Source of the DNA: Erwinia pyri
Lineage (GTDB): Bacteria > Pseudomonadota > Gammaproteobacteria > Enterobacterales > Enterobacteriaceae
DNA: 64,000 nt
Assembly (NCBI RefSeq): GCF_030758455.1
Contig: NZ_CP132353.1
Coordinates: 2,418,001-2,482,000 of the forward strand
Direction of reading: 5' to 3'
Shown piece by piece: positions 17,568-26,364 of this stretch (position 1 is the first letter of the stretch; each line of letters begins with the position of its first letter). The notes beneath the pieces were generated by a model that had not been told where the DNA came from, ran no database searches, and saw only the letters and a list, made by a program, of their open reading frames with translations. The translations under genes and the position numbers were made by a program.

Positions 17568-17592
17568 AAAAAGGAGCCTGGGCTCCTTTTTT
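17568..17592 (-). terminator. Terminator of the galU-ugd-epimerase operon
   Basis: AAAAAGGAGC-ctgg-GCTCCTTTTT. On the minus strand the T run follows the stem, 15 bases behind the epimerase stop. It is symmetric and could work in both directions. Confidence 0.8.
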
Positions 17593-17606
17593 GTTTTCGT
17601 TTTGGC

Positions 17607-18614
17607 TTAAACCTTATAAAAAGAGCGATACCAGCTGACGAAATTGGCGATCCCCTCTTCCACACCGGTCTGCGGCTTAAAGCCCGTCACTTCATACAAT
17701 GGCTGCGTGTCCGCACTTGTCTCCAGCACATCGCCCGGCTGCATAGGCAGCATATTCTTTTTAGCGGTGATCCCCAGCGCCTTCTCCAGCGCCTCAATAT
17801 AGGCAAGAAGCGTAACCGGGTTACTGTTCCCTATATTGTATACACGATAAGGTGCAGAACTGGTCGCGGGACTACCCTGCTCCACCGTCCAGTTTTCATC
17901 TGGCTGAGGAATAACATCCTGCAGGCGCACGATAGCCTCGGCGATATCGTCAATATAAGTGAAATCGCGGCGCATCTGGCCATTGTTATAGACATCAATT
18001 TGTTCACCGGCCACCATTGCCCGGGTGAATTTAAACAGAGCCATGTCCGGACGACCCCAGGGACCATATACGGTGAAAAACCGCAGTCCGGTAGTGGGTA
18101 TTCCGTACAGGTGAGAATAGGTATGGGACATTAATTCGTTGGCTTTTTTCGTCGCTGCATATAACGACACAGGATGGTCAACGGAATCATCGGTAGAGAA
18201 TGGCATTTTACGATTCAGTCCGTAAACGGAACTGGACGAGGCGTATAATAAATGCCCAATTTTATGATGGCGACACCCTTCGAGAATATTCAGATGGCCA
18301 ATCAGGTTGGCATCCGCATAGGCTAAAGGATTGTCGATAGAGTAACGCACGCCAGCCTGCGCCCCAAGATGGATAACCCGCTCAAACGCCCCTTTACTGA
18401 AGAGCTCAGCCATTCCTTCACGGTCGGCCAGATCGAGCTGAATAAAGGTGAACAGAGAGTGGGGTTTAAGTAAATCGAGACGGGCGAGCTTCAGGTTGAC
18501 ATCATAATAATCATTCAGGTTGTCGATTCCGACAACCTGGTGACCGGCTGACAGCAGGCGTTCTGCAACGTGAAAACCAATAAATCCTGCTGCGCCGGTA
18601 ACCAGATATTTCAT
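17607..18614 (-). CDS. UDP-glucuronate 4-epimerase (CapI/GalE-like SDR)
   Basis: Interconverts UDP-glucuronate and UDP-galacturonate. The 335 residues belong to the extended short-chain dehydrogenases: NAD-binding GAAGFIGFHVA near the N-terminus, IDNLNDYYDVNLK, the catalytic Ser region LYASSSSVYGLN, the YAATK catalytic Tyr/Lys pair, then FFTVYGPWGRPDMA. The DNLNDYYDVxLK and YGPWGRPDMALF stretches are typical of UDP-glucuronate epimerases rather than GalE. It lies 14 bp behind ugd, whose product is its substrate, so the two form one pathway. It is not present beside E. coli galU. The polymer served (exopolysaccharide or LPS core) cannot be told from this window. Confidence 0.9.
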   Translation of the reverse strand: MKYLVTGAAGFIGFHVAERLLSAGHQVVGIDNLNDYYDVNLKLARLDLLKPHSLFTFIQLDLADREGMAELFSKGAFERVIHLGAQAGVRYSIDNPLAYADANLIGHLNILEGCRHHKIGHLLYASSSSVYGLNRKMPFSTDDSVDHPVSLYAATKKANELMSHTYSHLYGIPTTGLRFFTVYGPWGRPDMALFKFTRAMVAGEQIDVYNNGQMRRDFTYIDDIAEAIVRLQDVIPQPDENWTVEQGSPATSSAPYRVYNIGNSNPVTLLAYIEALEKALGITAKKNMLPMQPGDVLETSADTQPLYEVTGFKPQTGVEEGIANFVSWYRSFYKV

Positions 18615-18628
18615 ACTGCCCTCGTTAA

Positions 18629-19969
18629 TTATGCAATTTGGATAGAAGCGCCGCGGCCGATTGCATAATAAACAAAACCGCGCTTGCTGATTCTTTCTGG
18701 ATCATACAGGTTACGACCATCAAAAATCACGGGTTCTTTCAGAGCATTTTTAATGACATCAAAATCCGGGGCACGGAAGTTTTGCCATTCGGTACAGATA
18801 ACAAGGCCATCAGCACCCTGCAGAGCCGCCTCTTTGGTTCCCATCAGCTTCAGATCGCTGCGGTGGCCATAAATGCGCTGCGCTTCGTCCATCGCTTCCG
18901 GATCGAAGGCCTGAACGGTAGCACCAGCCTGCCACAGCGCTTCCATCAGCACGCGGGCAGAAGCTTCACGCATGTCATCGGTATTTGGCTTGAAAGAGAG
19001 CCCCCACAGCGCAAAGGTTTTGCCCTGCAGATTGTCACCGAAATGACGTTTAATGAAAGTTGGCAGCTTGTTTTTCTGCGAATCATTGACGTCTTCTACC
19101 GCCTGCAGAAGACGTGGCTTATAGCCAATCTGCTCTGCTGTACGGATCAGAGCCTGAACATCTTTCGGGAAGCAGGATCCACCGTAGCCGCAGCCAGGGT
19201 AGATAAACGAATAGCCGATACGGGAGTCAGAACCGATGCCCTGACGCACTTTTTCGACATCTGCACCCAGACGCTCTGCCAGGTTAGAGATCTCATTCAT
19301 AAAGCTGATTTTGGTGGCCAGCATGCAGTTTGCCGCATACTTGGTCAGCTCAGCACTACGAATATCCATTAAGATCATGCGGTCGTGATTGCGGTTAAAC
19401 GGCTCATAAAGCTCGCGCAGCAGTTCAACCACTTCATCATTGTCTGTGCCCACGACAATACGCTCAGGACGCATACAGTCGCTGACTGCTGCACCTTCCT
19501 TGAGGAATTCCGGGTTAGAGACCACATCAAAAGCGATATCCACACCACGTGTTTTCAGCGCTTCTTCCATGACGGCACGAACGCGGTCGGCTGTACCAAC
19601 AGGAACAGTCGATTTGTCGATAACCACTTTGTGGTCATTCATATGCTGTGCAATGGTACGGGCTACGGCGGTAACATATTTCAGATCCGCTGAGCCATCT
19701 TCATCCGGAGGCGTACCCACGGCGATAAACTGCATTGTACCGTGGTTGACGCCTTCTTCAGCATTGGTGGAAAACTTGAGGCGACCGCTCTCGTAGTTTT
19801 GCATCACCAGGGGCGTCAGACCCGGTTCAAAAATAGGAATGATCCCTTTCTTCAGATTCTCGACTTTAGCTGCGTCGACATCGATACAAAGAACGTCATG
19901 TCCGACTTCGGCCAGAACCGCAGCCTGAACCAGACCAACATAGCCGATACCAAATACGGTGACTTTCAT
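18629..19969 (-). CDS. ugd: UDP-glucose 6-dehydrogenase
   Basis: Oxidises UDP-glucose to UDP-glucuronate using two NAD+. The start at 19969 gives [20 protein letters not shown] and 446 residues; a longer frame to 20113 would overlap galU and is rejected. The NAD motif GIGYVG is N-terminal, [13 protein letters not shown] and SNPEFLKEG are conserved, and the catalytic Cys is in [10 protein letters not shown] (near residue 260). The second Rossmann domain contains [14 protein letters not shown]. It lies 25 bp behind galU, which makes its substrate. In E. coli ugd is elsewhere, beside the O-antigen genes. The product feeds acidic polysaccharides and aminoarabinose. Confidence 0.96.
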   Translation of the reverse strand: MKVTVFGIGYVGLVQAAVLAEVGHDVLCIDVDAAKVENLKKGIIPIFEPGLTPLVMQNYESGRLKFSTNAEEGVNHGTMQFIAVGTPPDEDGSADLKYVTAVARTIAQHMNDHKVVIDKSTVPVGTADRVRAVMEEALKTRGVDIAFDVVSNPEFLKEGAAVSDCMRPERIVVGTDNDEVVELLRELYEPFNRNHDRMILMDIRSAELTKYAANCMLATKISFMNEISNLAERLGADVEKVRQGIGSDSRIGYSFIYPGCGYGGSCFPKDVQALIRTAEQIGYKPRLLQAVEDVNDSQKNKLPTFIKRHFGDNLQGKTFALWGLSFKPNTDDMREASARVLMEALWQAGATVQAFDPEAMDEAQRIYGHRSDLKLMGTKEAALQGADGLVICTEWQNFRAPDFDVIKNALKEPVIFDGRNLYDPERISKRGFVYYAIGRGASIQIA

Positions 19970-19994
19970 TGAATTGTCCCGGTTAAAATTAAAC

Positions 19995-20903
19995 TTACTT
20001 ACTCGTACCAACAGTGCTTTCGAGCCACTCTTTAAAGTCGCTGCCCAGCGATTCGTGACGTACACCGTACTCAACGAAAGCCTGCATATAACCCAGCTTG
20101 TTACCACAGTCATGGCTTACGCCTTTCAGGTGATAAGCTTCAACGGTTTCTTTGTCCATCAGCATAGCGATGGAGTCAGTCAGCTGGATTTCATCGCCAG
20201 CGCCCGGAGGGGTTTTTGCCAGCAGAGGCCAGATATCTGCAGAGAGAACGTAACGTCCTACTACTGCCAGGTTAGAAGGCGCTTTGTCGGCTTTAGGCTT
20301 CTCTACTACGCCTACCATTGGCGCGCTTTCGCCCGCGTTCAGCTGTGCGCCCTGGCAATCTACCACGCCATAAGCGGTCACGTCGGCTACTGGCTCAACC
20401 ATAATCTGGCTGTGGCCGGTTTCATCGAAGCGACGCATCATATCGGCAAGGTTATCTTTCGCCAGGTTTGATTCATATTCATCGATGATAACGTCTGGCA
20501 GGATAACGGCGAAAGGCTCGTTACCAACAACCGGGTAAGCACACATTACGGCGTGGCCCAGGCCTTTTGCCAGACCCTGACGGACCTGCATGATGGTGAC
20601 GTGTGGAGGACAGATGGACTGGATCTCTTCCAGCAGCTGACGCTTAACGCGTTTCTCCAGCATAGATTCCAGTTCAAAGCTGGTATCGAAGTGGTTTTCA
20701 ATGGCGTTTTTAGAGGAGTGCGTTACCAGCACAATCTCGTTAATTCCTGCTGCGATACATTCGTTAACGACATACTGAATTAACGGCTTATCAACCAGCG
20801 GCAGCATCTCTTTTGGAATGGCTTTGGTTGCAGGCAACATACGCGTTCCCAAACCTGCTACCGGGATAACCGCTTTTTTTACTTTAGACTTATAGGCAGA
20901 CAT
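19995..20903 (-). CDS. galU: UTP-glucose-1-phosphate uridylyltransferase
   Basis: Makes UDP-glucose from UTP and glucose 1-phosphate, the entry point to UDP-sugars. The 302 residues equal E. coli GalU. The nucleotidyltransferase signature [23 protein letters not shown] is N-terminal, followed by [11 protein letters not shown] and the LPDVIIDE metal-binding region. It heads a galU-ugd-epimerase set on the minus strand, and rssB lies upstream as in E. coli. Confidence 0.97.
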   Translation of the reverse strand: MSAYKSKVKKAVIPVAGLGTRMLPATKAIPKEMLPLVDKPLIQYVVNECIAAGINEIVLVTHSSKNAIENHFDTSFELESMLEKRVKRQLLEEIQSICPPHVTIMQVRQGLAKGLGHAVMCAYPVVGNEPFAVILPDVIIDEYESNLAKDNLADMMRRFDETGHSQIMVEPVADVTAYGVVDCQGAQLNAGESAPMVGVVEKPKADKAPSNLAVVGRYVLSADIWPLLAKTPPGAGDEIQLTDSIAMLMDKETVEAYHLKGVSHDCGNKLGYMQAFVEYGVRHESLGSDFKEWLESTVGTSK

Positions 20904-21100
20904 CTAAGTACCTCTCTTTATATAGGCCGTTCAAGTTATTACTTGATATGTCGAGTTAAAAACGAGATGAGTATAACAGTGGAACCCTGACGGATTTATC
21001 CTGGATGAACCCTTTCAGCGTAAATTAAGACTATTACCCAAGTGTAAGGCTTAACTTTGGCCCTGTCTGCCTGCCTCAGAGAGAAAATATGATCGGGTGC

Positions 21101-22114
21101 TTAATCTGTGGACAACATCAGGCGCAGCCTGCCTCCAGCGCCCCAAACCTGACACTGCCAGGCCTCGCAGCGCTGGCTGATTTGGTTTAAATGCGTGGTT
21201 CCTAACGTACCAAGCGGCACACCGTTACTGAGTTGGATTTGGTGAGTATTGACGTTAAGCGTGGCGTTTAATCCGGCAGAAACCAGGATCAGGTTTTTTA
21301 ACCCCTGATGATAATAGCCCACCAGTAAGGGAAACTGGCCTTTGAGATTGGCCTGTCGTAAGAGAAGATTAACCTGTTTTAACAGCCCGTTTAATTCCGG
21401 CAAGCGCTGAGCCTGACCCGAAAGCTGATCCTGTAATAAGCCGTTAAAGAGTGCTCTTAACAGCAGCGCTGCGAGAACACCATTATCGCCGGCACGCGTC
21501 ACGTCCAGACAATAAAACGCCAGATCTTTTTCAGAGAGCGCGGCAATATCCAGCACCAGGCCCGGCTGTTCGGCCATGGTCAGCTGGCGATAATTAATGC
21601 GGCAGTTGGCAATGGTTTGTTGAACGGGCGGCTGTAGCTGCTTTAACAGTTTGGAAGCGGCATGCGGATCGCGCACCAGGGCGTCCCAGTCCTGAAAGAG
21701 TTGCTCATCCTCTTCGACTTTAGAGGTGAACATAGCCGGATAGAGGCATTCGAAAACCGCCTCTCGCAGGCGGGCGAGATCTTTCAGCGGCTTCAGTAAG
21801 ACATCCTGAACGCCAAGGCGCAGAACATGGGCAATATCGGCCATGTTCTCGGTAGCGGAGATCACCAGAATAGGCAAAACGTTGCCTTTACTGCGGAGAT
21901 GCTCAACCAGCTTGATACCATTCATTCTTGGCATAGCCAGATCGCAAATAATGAGATCGTGAACCCCATGGTTCAGTTTTTCCAGCGCCTGAACACCATC
22001 GTCCGCCAGCGTAATCTCAGCGCCAAGCGAACCTAAATAGTTGTCCAGAAGAGAGCGGAAAACGACTTCGTCTTCAACAATCAGAATCTTTTTTCCGCTT
22101 AATGGCTTTTCCAT
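21101..22114 (-). CDS. rssB: RssB (Hnr), two-component-type adaptor for RpoS degradation
   Basis: Delivers sigma-S to the ClpXP protease. The 337 residues have an N-terminal receiver domain with the phosphoacceptor Asp58 in DLIICDLAMPRMNG, the acidic pair ED near 15-16 and the conserved Lys in LLKPLKD. The C-terminal half is a degenerate PP2C-like phosphatase domain (about 160-337) containing LDVTRAGDNGVLAALLLRAL and LVSAGLNATLN. It agrees with E. coli RssB throughout. rssA lies 83 bp upstream and galU downstream, the E. coli order. Confidence 0.96.
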   Translation of the reverse strand: MEKPLSGKKILIVEDEVVFRSLLDNYLGSLGAEITLADDGVQALEKLNHGVHDLIICDLAMPRMNGIKLVEHLRSKGNVLPILVISATENMADIAHVLRLGVQDVLLKPLKDLARLREAVFECLYPAMFTSKVEEDEQLFQDWDALVRDPHAASKLLKQLQPPVQQTIANCRINYRQLTMAEQPGLVLDIAALSEKDLAFYCLDVTRAGDNGVLAALLLRALFNGLLQDQLSGQAQRLPELNGLLKQVNLLLRQANLKGQFPLLVGYYHQGLKNLILVSAGLNATLNVNTHQIQLSNGVPLGTLGTTHLNQISQRCEAWQCQVWGAGGRLRLMLSTD

Positions 22115-22197
22115 TATCCCCCCCTGTACACCGGATTAGTCAATAGTGGCTCATAAACCACATTTTCGCCTGAAAGATTTGCCTGAAGTCTCATTTT

Positions 22198-23115
22198 TCA
22201 CTCATCCGGCAACTCTGCGTGACGAACCAGCGGGAGTAATTCATCCATTTTCTTCTCTACTGCCACTCTGCCTGCTTCAATAGCTTCCTCCGCCCGGTGG
22301 AAATCCAGCGTGGAGATCTGGGGGCAAAAAGGTTGAATCAGTACGTCCGGCGGATCGCCAGCCATTCGATTCCTTTTCAGACGGTTTTCAAGAACCTGAA
22401 TGGAGGTAGACATGATTTCCATTGCGCCCGGCGTCTGATTAATTTTGCGCTGAGCCATTTTAGACAGACTTTGACGCAGCCGCCCTCGCCAGCTGGCAGC
22501 CGCCGCACGCTCCTCTTCCGCTGATTGCGGCGTGACGGAGAGCAAATCCTGTTGCATCAGGTGCGCATCATGCTGAAGATCAACAGCAATTACAATATCT
22601 GCGCCCAATGCACGGGTCAGAGAAATCGGGACAGGATTCACTACCGCGCCATCCACCAGCCAGTAACCGTTATGGGCAACCGGGGCCAGTAAGCCAGGCA
22701 TACTGCAGGAAGCGCGCACCGCCATATGCAAGTCACCCTCTGTGAGCCACAGCTCGCGTCCGGTGCTGAGATTGGTTGCAACGGCACCAAAGCGCATAGC
22801 GCACTGTTCGATATGCTCATGACTGATCAGCCGGCGTACGTGGTTAAAAACGCGCTCGCCCCGCAACAGCCCTCCACGGCGCCATGAGAAATCCATCAGG
22901 CGGATAACATCCCAGTAGCTGAATGAACGGACCCAGGTTTCAAGGACGGGCATTCTCTGGCTGGCATAGGCAGCGCCGACAAGCGCCCCTACAGAGCACC
23001 CCGCCACCACATCAACTTTGATCCCCGCGCGCTCAAGCGCGTTGATCACGCCTATATGCGCCCATCCTTTGGCAGCACCCGACCCCAGTGCCAGTCCAAT
23101 TTTTACCTGTCTCAT
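22198..23115 (-). CDS. rssA: RssA, patatin-like phospholipase family protein
   Basis: A 305-residue patatin-domain protein. The oxyanion-hole glycines are in LALGSGAAKGWAHIG, the nucleophile Ser in the GCSVG elbow (VVAGCSVGALVG), and the catalytic Asp in LVDGAVVNPVPI, so the Ser-Asp dyad is complete. No signal peptide or membrane span is visible, suggesting a cytosolic protein. The natural substrate is unknown. It is upstream of rssB on the same strand and divergent from ychJ. Confidence 0.95.
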   Translation of the reverse strand: MRQVKIGLALGSGAAKGWAHIGVINALERAGIKVDVVAGCSVGALVGAAYASQRMPVLETWVRSFSYWDVIRLMDFSWRRGGLLRGERVFNHVRRLISHEHIEQCAMRFGAVATNLSTGRELWLTEGDLHMAVRASCSMPGLLAPVAHNGYWLVDGAVVNPVPISLTRALGADIVIAVDLQHDAHLMQQDLLSVTPQSAEEERAAAASWRGRLRQSLSKMAQRKINQTPGAMEIMSTSIQVLENRLKRNRMAGDPPDVLIQPFCPQISTLDFHRAEEAIEAGRVAVEKKMDELLPLVRHAELPDE

Positions 23116-23213
23116 TCAACCTCTGATTTGCTTAACTTACAAATGGCATCAGGGTTGTTGCTCAGTTACCATAATGCCCAATTCTCTCAGCCTTCACACT
23201 TCCTGGAGTCATT

Positions 23214-23672
23214 TTGTCGGAACTTTGCCCCTGCGGTAGCGGAAAGCAGTATAGCGTATGTTGCCAACCCTTTCTAAACGGTCAGGCTGTCCCGGCCACG
23301 CCCGAGGCGCTGATGCGCTCTCGTTACAGCGCTTATGTGCGGCAGGACGCCGATTATCTTATCAAAACCTGGCATCCCTCCTGCCAGCCAGAGCGATTCC
23401 ATGCCACTCTTGTACAAAGTTTTGCCGGAACAAGATGGTTAAGTTTACAGATTATCACGGCAGAAGAAACTGGCGATAAGTCCGAAGGCTATGTGACATT
23501 TTTTGCTCGTTTTTCTGAAAATCAGCGCGAAAGCTTTATTCATGAGCGTTCCCGCTTTATTCAGGAAGAAAAACGCTGGTACTATATCGACGGAACGTTC
23601 CCTGAAACAGGGCGTAATGACCGGTGCCCTTGCGGTTCTGGCAAAAAATTCAAGAAATGCTGCGGCCAGTAA
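23214..23672 (+). CDS. ychJ: YchJ, SEC-C motif protein
   Basis: A 152-residue protein with a zinc-binding SEC-C motif at each end: CPCGSGKQYSVCC (residues about 5-17) and CPCGSGKKFKKCC (the last 15). The middle is an NTF2-like fold with MRSRYSAYVRQDADYLIKTWHPS. It starts with TTG at 23214, supported by GGAG five bases upstream and by the N-terminal SEC-C motif falling directly after it. The function is unknown. It lies 45 bp before purU, as in E. coli. Confidence 0.93.
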   Translation: MSELCPCGSGKQYSVCCQPFLNGQAVPATPEALMRSRYSAYVRQDADYLIKTWHPSCQPERFHATLVQSFAGTRWLSLQIITAEETGDKSEGYVTFFARFSENQRESFIHERSRFIQEEKRWYYIDGTFPETGRNDRCPCGSGKKFKKCCGQ

Positions 23673-23717
23673 GGTCGCTCACCTCATAAGAATTGCTTCG
23701 ACAGGATTACTACTGCA

Positions 23718-24566
23718 ATGCAAGCGCAAACACTGCAACGAAAAGTTTTACGAACCATCTGCCCCGATGCTAAAGGGCTGATCGCCAAAATCACCAATAT
23801 TTGCTACAAGCATGAGCTGAATATTGTGCAGAACAATGAGTTTGTCGATCACCGCACCGGTCGCTTCTTTATGCGAACAGAACTGGAAGGGATCTTTAAC
23901 GATACGACACTGCTGGCCGATCTCGACAGCGCCCTGCCGTCCGGTTCTATACGGGAATTAAATCCTGCCGGCCGCCGTCGTATTGTGATTCTGGTGACCA
24001 AAGAGGCACACTGCCTGGGCGATCTGCTGATGAAGAGCACCTACGGCGGGCTGGATGTAGAAATTGCCGCCGTTATTGGTAATCACGAAACCCTGCGTAC
24101 GCTGGTTGAACGCTTCGATATTCCGTTCAGCCTGGTCAGCCATGAAGGGTTGACCCGCGAAGAGCACGACAACAACATGGCAGCGGAGATTGACCGCTAT
24201 CAGCCTGACTATGTCGTGCTGGCAAAATATATGCGCGTGCTGACGCCGGGCTTTGTGCAGCGCTACCCTAACCAAATCATCAATATTCACCACTCGTTCC
24301 TGCCAGCCTTTATCGGCGCGCGCCCTTATCATCAGGCTTACGAGCGCGGCGTGAAGATCATTGGCGCCACGGCGCATTACGTTAATGACAATCTGGATGA
24401 AGGCCCAATCATTATGCAGGATGTGATTCACGTTGATCACAACTACACGGCAGAAGATATGATGCGTGCAGGACGTGACGTTGAGAAGAACGCCCTGAGC
24501 CGCGCCCTGTATCAGGTTCTGGCGCAGCGCGTGTTTGTTTACGGTAACCGTACGATTATTTTATAA
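23718..24566 (+). CDS. purU: Formyltetrahydrofolate deformylase
   Basis: Hydrolyses 10-formyl-tetrahydrofolate to formate and tetrahydrofolate, balancing one-carbon pools and supplying formate to PurT. The 282 residues have an N-terminal ACT-like domain (about 8-85, TICPDAKGLIAKITNICYKHELNIVQ) and a C-terminal formyltransferase fold. The fold carries NIHHSFLPAFIGARPYHQAYERGVKIIGATAHYV, which contains the catalytic Asn/His, and the Asp in DNLDEGPII. It is followed by a 14-bp hairpin. Confidence 0.96.
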   Translation: MQAQTLQRKVLRTICPDAKGLIAKITNICYKHELNIVQNNEFVDHRTGRFFMRTELEGIFNDTTLLADLDSALPSGSIRELNPAGRRRIVILVTKEAHCLGDLLMKSTYGGLDVEIAAVIGNHETLRTLVERFDIPFSLVSHEGLTREEHDNNMAAEIDRYQPDYVVLAKYMRVLTPGFVQRYPNQIINIHHSFLPAFIGARPYHQAYERGVKIIGATAHYVNDNLDEGPIIMQDVIHVDHNYTAEDMMRAGRDVEKNALSRALYQVLAQRVFVYGNRTIIL

Positions 24567-24572
24567 GCGACG

Positions 24573-24605
24573 AGGCTGCTGATTTGCCTGACAAATCAGC
24601 AGCCT
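24573..24605 (+). terminator. Hairpin behind purU
   Basis: AGGCTGCTGATTTG (24573-24586) and CAAATCAGCAGCCT (24592-24605) form a perfect 14-bp stem with loop CCTGA. The following bases are A-rich (GAATAAAAAAG), so the T tract is missing on the plus strand. It separates purU from the tRNA promoter. Confidence 0.6.
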
Positions 24606-24648
24606 GAATAAAAAAGCGGCAAACAGTCATTAATTCTTCCTGCCGGGC

Positions 24649-24683
24649 TTTACACGCTCATCTCATTTGATATGATGCGCCCC
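24649..24683 (+). promoter_or_regulatory. tRNA-Tyr promoter with GC discriminator
   Basis: -35 TTTACA (24649-24654), a 16-bp spacer, -10 TATGAT (24671-24676), then the GC-rich discriminator GCGCCCC. The -10 and discriminator resemble the stringently controlled E. coli tyrT promoter. Growth-rate and ppGpp control is inferred from that likeness. Confidence 0.8.
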
Positions 24684-24740
24684 GCTTCCAGCCGCAGCCA
24701 TCAGCGCTGAATCTGGAGTAGTGAGAACAAGTAACCCCGT

Positions 24741-24825
24741 GGTGGGGTTCCCGAGTGGCCAAAGGGATCAGACTGTAAATCTGCCGTCATCGACTTCGAA
24801 GGTTCGAATCCTTCCCCCACCACCA
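24741..24825 (+). tRNA. tyrT: tRNA-Tyr (anticodon GTA)
   Basis: An 85-base class II tRNA. The acceptor GGTGGGG pairs with CCCCACC, and the encoded CCA end is at 24823-24825. The anticodon GTA (24775-24777) sits in the loop CTGTAAA. A long variable arm and the T-loop GGTTCGAATCC are present. The sequence is almost identical to E. coli tRNA-Tyr. Only one copy is present here. It is directly followed by repeats derived from its own 3' end. Confidence 0.97.
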
Positions 24826-25371
24826 TCTCATGCAATTCCCAGTTTCCCATTCAGAGTAAAGTCTTTCAGATTCCCCATGGGGGAGGATGAGAAGCTTCGA
24901 CCTCGAAGGTTTGACCCGAAGGGTGAGTCGCAAAGCGACGAAAAATCCTTCCCCCACCACCATCTCATGCAACCCCAAGTTCCCCGTTCAGAGTAAAGTC
25001 TTCCAGATTCCCCACGGGGGAGGATGAGAAGCTTCGACCTCGAAGGTTTGACCCGAAGGGTGAGTCGCAAAGCGACGAAAAATCTTACCCCCCACCACCA
25101 TCTCATGCAATCCCCAGTTTCCCATTCAGAGTAAAGTCTTCCAGATTCCCCATGGGGGAGGATGAGAAGCTTCGACCTCGAAGGTTTGACCCGAAGGGTG
25201 AGTCGCAACGCGACGAAAAATCTTTCCCCCACCACCATCTCATGCAATCCCCAGTTTCCCATTCAGAGTAAAGTCTTCCAGATTCCCTATGGGGGAGGAT
25301 GAGAAGCTTCGACCTCGAAGGTTTGACCCGAAGGGTGAGTCGCAACGCGACGAAAAATCCTTCCTGCACCC
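24826..25371 (+). repeat. tRNA-Tyr-linked tandem repeat array (rtT-like), about four units of 137-138 bp
   Basis: Units run 24826-24962, 24963-25100, 25101-25237 and 25238 to about 25371; the last ends degenerately. Each full unit ends with CTTCCCCCACCACCA or a one-base variant, the 3' end of tRNA-Tyr, and contains GAAGCTTCGACCTCGAAGG, a copy of the region before the T-arm, interrupted by GACCCGAAGGGTGAGTCGCA. Each has the small hairpin GTCGC-AAM-GCGAC followed by GAAAAATC. The arrangement corresponds to the E. coli tyrT repeats that yield rtT RNA, but the unit is shorter than the roughly 175-bp E. coli one. Transcription with the tRNA is expected. Open frames across the array are products of the repetition. 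Confidence 0.85.
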
Positions 25372-25503
25372 TGCGCTCATCCATACTCCCGTACCGCTTT
25401 GGTTTTTAACCTACTTAAGCCTTTACGCCTTTGAATCTCTTTTCCCCCTAACCCATAATTTGTTACCATCCTCCTCACTTTTTTCCCGTCCCAGGTCAGT
25501 ACA

Positions 25504-26310
25504 ATGAAATTTGTTTCTTTTAATATCAACGGGCTGCGTGCCCGACCGCATCAGCTTGAAGCGATAGTCGAGCAGCACCAGCCAGACGTGATTGGCCTGC
25601 AGGAAACGAAGGTACATGACGATATGTTCCCTCTCGAAGAGGTAGCGAAGCTGGGTTACAACGTGTTCTATCACGGTCAGAAGGGACACTACGGTGTGGC
25701 GCTGTTGACTAAAGCTGCGCCCATTATGGTTCGCCGCGGGTTTCCGGGTGATGATGAGGAGTCGCAGCGCCGCCTGATCATGGCCGATATTCCCAGCCCG
25801 ATGGGAACGCTGACGGTTATCAACGGCTACTTCCCGCAGGGAGAGAGCCGCGAGCATCCGACGAAATTCCCCGCCAAAGAGAAATTCTACCGCGACCTGC
25901 AAAGCTATCTGGAGCAGGAGCAGAAACCGGCGAATCCGGTACTGATCATGGGCGATATGAATATCAGCTCGACCGATTTGGATATCGGTATCGGTGAAGA
26001 GAGCCGCAAGCGTTGGTTGCGGACCGGAAAATGTTCTTTCCTGCCGGAAGAGCGTGAATGGATGGATCGTCTGATGAACTGGGGATTAGTTGATACCTGG
26101 CGTGCGCAGAATGCGGAGGTAGACGACTGTTTCTCGTGGTTTGATTATCGCTCAAAAGGGTTTGATGATAACCGCGGCCTGCGCATTGATCTGGTGCTGG
26201 CAAGCCAGCCTCTGGCTGAGCGCTGCGTGGCTACCGGCATCGATTACGCCATTCGCGGCATGGAGAAACCTTCCGATCACGCTCCCATCTGGGCCCAGTT
26301 CAGCTTCTGA
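25504..26310 (+). CDS. xthA: Exodeoxyribonuclease III
   Basis: Major AP endonuclease and 3'-5' exonuclease of base-excision repair. The 268 residues equal the E. coli length. It begins [21 protein letters not shown]. Metal and catalytic residues are visible in LQETKVHD (Glu), NGYFPQGE (Tyr), IMGDMNISS (Asp/Asn), LRIDLVLAS and [10 protein letters not shown] (His). It follows the tRNA repeat array. In E. coli xthA lies about half a megabase from tyrT, so this is a rearrangement joint relative to that genome. A long perfect inverted repeat follows the stop. Confidence 0.97.
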   Translation: MKFVSFNINGLRARPHQLEAIVEQHQPDVIGLQETKVHDDMFPLEEVAKLGYNVFYHGQKGHYGVALLTKAAPIMVRRGFPGDDEESQRRLIMADIPSPMGTLTVINGYFPQGESREHPTKFPAKEKFYRDLQSYLEQEQKPANPVLIMGDMNISSTDLDIGIGEESRKRWLRTGKCSFLPEEREWMDRLMNWGLVDTWRAQNAEVDDCFSWFDYRSKGFDDNRGLRIDLVLASQPLAERCVATGIDYAIRGMEKPSDHAPIWAQFSF

Positions 26311-26317
26311 TCGCCTT

Positions 26318-26357
26318 CAGTCACAGCACGCAGAGGCCACTCTGCGTGCTGTGACTG
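26318..26357. repeat. 18-bp perfect inverted repeat between xthA and ynjH
   Basis: CAGTCACAGCACGCAGAG (26318-26335), spacer GCCA, and its exact reverse complement (26340-26357). It lies between convergent genes, so it probably ends transcription in both directions or protects mRNA 3' ends, although no T tract follows on either side. It shares the core ACAGCACGC with the inverted repeat at 33591-33632. Confidence 0.75.
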
Positions 26358-26364
26358 GTGCTGG

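Noticed and set aside
24740..24826. Prophage or integrative-element attachment at the tRNA-Tyr 3' end
   Set aside because: Although CCA-end repeats resemble att duplications, no integrase or phage gene lies nearby and the repeats recur at constant spacing like tyrT repeats.
24828..25384. Overlapping minus-strand frames in the tRNA-Tyr repeat array (repeated MRWWWG and LTLRVKPSRSKLL blocks)
   Set aside because: They arise because a 137/138-bp unit is not a multiple of three and is repeated. They mirror the array and have no start signals. E. coli tpr is on the other strand.
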